Shown piece after piece: positions 61,598-64,000 of a stretch of 64,000 bases of DNA. This DNA is from Hoeflea sp. GTDB taxonomy: Bacteria; Pseudomonadota; Alphaproteobacteria; Rhizobiales; Rhizobiaceae. Position 1 is the stretch's first letter. Every line of letters starts with the position of its first letter. Under the pieces are notes generated by a model. The model was not told where the DNA came from and made no database searches. It saw only the letters and a list, made by a program, of their open reading frames with translations. The position numbers and the translations under genes were made by a program. Location of the stretch: the NCBI RefSeq assembly GCF_002733955.1, contig NZ_NVXQ01000021.1:124001-188000 (forward strand), given 5' to 3'.

Positions 61598-62212
61598 TCA
61601 GGGGTTCCCGGGATGGCGGAGCAGCTCGATTGCCTCGAAACGCGCGATGAACATCTTTTCCACCTCGGCGGCCGGGCGGGGCGCCACATCAAGCATGTCG
61701 CGGGTGATGCCCCGCGGCGCCCCGAAAAAGGCGCGGGCTTCCTTGTCATCAAAACCGGCCAGCTCGGTGGCTTCGAAATAGGCGGCGATCTGGTCCGCAC
61801 GCTTGATCAGCGTCTTGATCGTCTTGGGTGTCGTGGGCGGAAGTCCAAAGCGGATATGAATGGCGGCTTCCAGCCGGGCTTCAACGGTCTTGTAGCCGCC
61901 GCCGACAACGGATTTGAACGGCGATATCATGTCGCCGATGACATATTCCGGCGCGTCATGCAGCAGTGCCAGCTGTAACGTCTGTGCCGGCGCTGACGTC
62001 AGCCGGCCAACGATCTCCTCCACCATCAGCGAGTGCTGGGCGACGGAAAAGGCGTGGTCGCCGCGGGTCTGGCCGTTCCAACGTGCAACGCGCGCCAGTC
62101 CTTGCGCGATATCGGAAATCTCGACATCGAGCGGTGAGGGATCGAGCAGGTCCAGCCGGCGGCCGGAGAGCATGCGCTGCCAGGCGCGGGGGGCTTTTTC
62201 GACAGGTGGCAT
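61598..62212 (-). CDS. HD-domain hydrolase (YfbR-like)
   Basis: This is a 204-aa metal phosphohydrolase. HD ligands are visible in QTRGDHAFSVAQHSLMV, LALLHDAPEYVIGDM and a later IKRADQIAAYFEA. YfbR-type enzymes dephosphorylate deoxynucleoside monophosphates. It starts 4 bases after the ygfZ stop and is followed closely by the phosphatase gene, so ygfZ-HD-phosphatase-nadQ is probably one transcript. Confidence 0.87.
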   Translation of the reverse strand: MPPVEKAPRAWQRMLSGRRLDLLDPSPLDVEISDIAQGLARVARWNGQTRGDHAFSVAQHSLMVEEIVGRLTSAPAQTLQLALLHDAPEYVIGDMISPFKSVVGGGYKTVEARLEAAIHIRFGLPPTTPKTIKTLIKRADQIAAYFEATELAGFDDKEARAFFGAPRGITRDMLDVAPRPAAEVEKMFIARFEAIELLRHPGNP

Positions 62213-62215
62213 CGA

Positions 62216-63076
62216 TCAGGTGTCCGGCGTGTTGGGGTCACCGCTCTTAAAGGATAAACCGGTCCAGCCTGGCAAGCTCAAAGTGACAGGAATACCTTCC
62301 ACTGTCAGCGCAGTCTTCTCCGCCAGCGCATCGGCCACCCGGTCGGTCCGGACGATCGCGAGGGCGGATTTGCCGATTGTCGTGCCCAGGTTACCCACCA
62401 GTTTCTCACCCGCACGGATGCTCAGTTCTGTCCCAGGGTCAGCCGGCAGATCTGTCTCCCCCGTCAAAGTGACCACCCTGCGGCGGGCGGTGCCGCGATG
62501 GTGCATGCGCGAGACCACCTCCTGGCCGACATAGCAGCCTTTCCGGAAATCCACGCCGCCGTTCTTGTCCATCAGCACATCGTGCGGAAACACGTCCGAC
62601 AGGGCGAAATCGGCCCCGGATTCGGCAACGCCATGCGCAATCCGGACAGAGTTCCAGGCCGAGAGTTCGCCATCGAAGACCGAGCCGCTGCCGTAAAGAC
62701 GCCAAGCCAGCGCTTCTTCGGGGAACCGCGTGTCGCGCAGTGCGCCTTCAGGTGCGTCGCCGTCCCATCCGGCAATGACCGGGGTTTCGGTGAGCTTGTC
62801 GAAGCTGACGGCGGCGCGGAGCTTGTACAATGTGAGCCGGCGGATGAAATCGTCGGTCTGATCAGCCCGGATGTCGCAGCAGTAGCCGGTCTCGCCTGAC
62901 CTGGAGATCAGGAAGTCGAACAGGATCTTGCCTTGCGGGGTGAGCAGCGCAGATGCATGGGCTTCGCCGGGCTTGATTGCATCGATGTTGGTCGTGATGA
63001 GATTCTGCAGAAAATGTCCGGCATCGTCGCCATCCACCTGCACGATGTTCCGGTCGGGGAGGATCAGGGCTGGCAC
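62216..63076 (-). CDS. ygfZ: Folate-binding protein YgfZ (GcvT-like)
   Basis: This 286-aa protein assists maturation or repair of iron-sulphur enzymes with tetrahydrofolate. The signature KGCYVGQEVVSRMHHRG, with its conserved Cys, is present, as is the N-terminal DGDDAGHFLQNLITTNI. I chose the GTG at 63076 because GGAG lies 9 bases upstream and homology begins there. The frame extends upstream to an ATG at 63187, but that would overlap the next gene. Confidence 0.9.
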   Translation of the reverse strand: MPALILPDRNIVQVDGDDAGHFLQNLITTNIDAIKPGEAHASALLTPQGKILFDFLISRSGETGYCCDIRADQTDDFIRRLTLYKLRAAVSFDKLTETPVIAGWDGDAPEGALRDTRFPEEALAWRLYGSGSVFDGELSAWNSVRIAHGVAESGADFALSDVFPHDVLMDKNGGVDFRKGCYVGQEVVSRMHHRGTARRRVVTLTGETDLPADPGTELSIRAGEKLVGNLGTTIGKSALAIVRTDRVADALAEKTALTVEGIPVTLSLPGWTGLSFKSGDPNTPDT

Positions 63077-63159
63077 GTGGGGGCACTCCGGATTGTTAGG
63101 CTTGCAGTTAGAGTTGCACAGGTAGGCGCTCGTGTGGCTGCGGGCAAGGGTGCGCTTGA

Positions 63160-63921
63160 TCAGTCGCCGGCCATGAAGAAGCGCCACTCGCCATCGGGCG
63201 AGATGCCGATCCGGTAGAAATTGTAGGCGCCATAGGCCTTCATGTCCTCGACATCGCCGGCAGTCACCAGTCGCAGCAGCTCGACCTTTTGCGGCGCAGA
63301 CAGGCTTTCGAGCGGCAGTGCCGCGAAATAGGGCCAGACATAGGTTTCATCGGGGTTGCCGGCATCGATGCGGACAAAGCCGGCATTGAGAAGGTCGATG
63401 AGGATTGCCAGGATTTCCTGCCCCTCGGCGTCGCCGGAAATCGAACGCAGGTAGTCGACGGGATCGGCATCGATCTGGCCGAAGGCCAGTTGCGTGGCGG
63501 TGGGGCCGGTGCCCAGCAGCGGGCGGAGCTTTTCAGGGTCTCCGGTCGCGGCTGCTTCCAGGATCAGCTGGCGCATGCGCTGCGCTGATTCGGGCAACAT
63601 TGCCGGATCGGTGAGAACCTCGACCGTTACATCTTCCGCGGCGCTTCCTGTGTCGGGGGCGATGCCGCCGGGTTCGGATTGCGGGTTTGCGCGTATGATC
63701 GGGTTTGGCGCTGGCAGGCCACCGTCTGGCCCGATGGTTGGTTCGTCCAATGGCGGAACGGGAGCGCCTTGCTCTACCGTCGTGTCCGGGGGCTGTACCG
63801 GCTTGAATTCACTCAAGGCCAGGGCGGGGTCGGGAACAAACAGGAATAATACCGCCGCCATTGCGGCCGGTCGCAAGCTCAAGCAGTCCGCTCCAAATCC
63901 GCTCTTGCCCTTGCTGACCAC
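63160..63921 (-). CDS. Exported protein of unknown function
   Basis: This is a 253-aa protein. A hydrophobic N-terminal segment (MAAVLFLFVPDPALA) looks like a signal peptide; the true start may be internal to the ATG at 63921. A Pro-rich low-complexity stretch (residues about 40-90) precedes a compact domain with SAQRMRQLILEAAATGDPEKL and the C-terminal YNFYRIGISPDGEWRFFMAGD. I recognise no named family. Such proteins recur in Rhizobiales as conserved hypotheticals beside ygfZ. Confidence 0.8.
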   Translation of the reverse strand: MVSKGKSGFGADCLSLRPAAMAAVLFLFVPDPALALSEFKPVQPPDTTVEQGAPVPPLDEPTIGPDGGLPAPNPIIRANPQSEPGGIAPDTGSAAEDVTVEVLTDPAMLPESAQRMRQLILEAAATGDPEKLRPLLGTGPTATQLAFGQIDADPVDYLRSISGDAEGQEILAILIDLLNAGFVRIDAGNPDETYVWPYFAALPLESLSAPQKVELLRLVTAGDVEDMKAYGAYNFYRIGISPDGEWRFFMAGD

Positions 63922-64000
63922 GTGGCTCCCCGCCGGTACCCTTATTGAAGAATGCGTTCGGGAGAAAATTCACCGGCCAGGATGCGGCCTCTGAGTGATT

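Noticed and set aside
1-64000. CRISPR arrays, insertion sequences, rRNA genes or riboswitches
   Set aside because: I looked for regular spaced repeats, transposase motifs, rRNA segments and conserved leader structures and saw none I could support.

Overview
The window is a contiguous stretch of an alphaproteobacterial chromosome of the order Rhizobiales (Hyphomicrobiales). The evidence is high GC, an Omp2b/RopA-type porin, the housekeeping run dapA-smpB-udg-NYN-rpoZ-rsh-DUF2062-acpS-lepB-rnc-era-recO, a single bifunctional Rsh, and a NadQ-type NAD regulator. TRAP, BCCT and Liv-type ABC transporters fit a free-living, possibly marine or plant-associated organism. I do not name a genus.

Region 1 (1-17.4 kb) is a catabolic block. 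A TRAP transporter (partial dctM, dctQ, dctP) and a MarR regulator lie on the minus strand. A tightly overlapping plus-strand operon follows: flavin/[2Fe-2S] reductase, Rieske oxygenase alpha and beta, acyl-CoA ligase, thiolase-like protein, DUF35-SDR fusion, isatin-hydrolase/cyclase-family enzyme and SDR. It meets head-on a complete Liv-type ABC transporter (livK-H-M-G-F order, minus strand). The gene set resembles MarR-controlled indole-3-acetate (iad-type) loci. I propose: ring oxygenation, CoA activation, retro-aldol removal of the side chain, then opening of isatin to isatinate. A near-identical 21-bp sequence precedes both the TRAP operon and the catabolic operon.

Region 2 (17.4-20.4 kb) has tRNA-Ser(GCU), an apparent decayed copy of its 3' end, a frameshifted tyrosine-recombinase remnant and a highly expressed porin gene with a strong terminator.

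Region 3 (20.6-35 kb) is the conserved core: alpha/beta hydrolase, Slt-like lytic transglycosylase, dapA, smpB, family-5 UDG, NYN protein, rpoZ, rsh, DUF2062, acpS, lepB, rnc, era, recO and a PaaI-type thioesterase.

Region 4 (35-41.2 kb) is a cyanate locus, cynF (sigma-54 activator, minus) divergent from cynABD-cynS plus a DUF1348 gene. Twin palindromes lie between the divergent genes.

Region 5 (41.2-52.4 kb) holds a PhoX-like protein, an MFS permease, a small exported protein, nadABC behind a perfect palindrome, a DMT permease, and a BCCT carrier with a universal stress protein. Region 6 (52.8-64 kb) holds a tannase-family esterase divergent from a SAF-domain oxidoreductase, an AraC regulator divergent from an SDR gene broken by one in-frame amber codon, a PQQ-type sugar dehydrogenase with a dihaem cytochrome c, then nadQ, a tyrosine phosphatase, an HD hydrolase, ygfZ and an exported protein of unknown function. 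nadQ and the palindrome in front of nadA probably form one regulatory circuit within this window.
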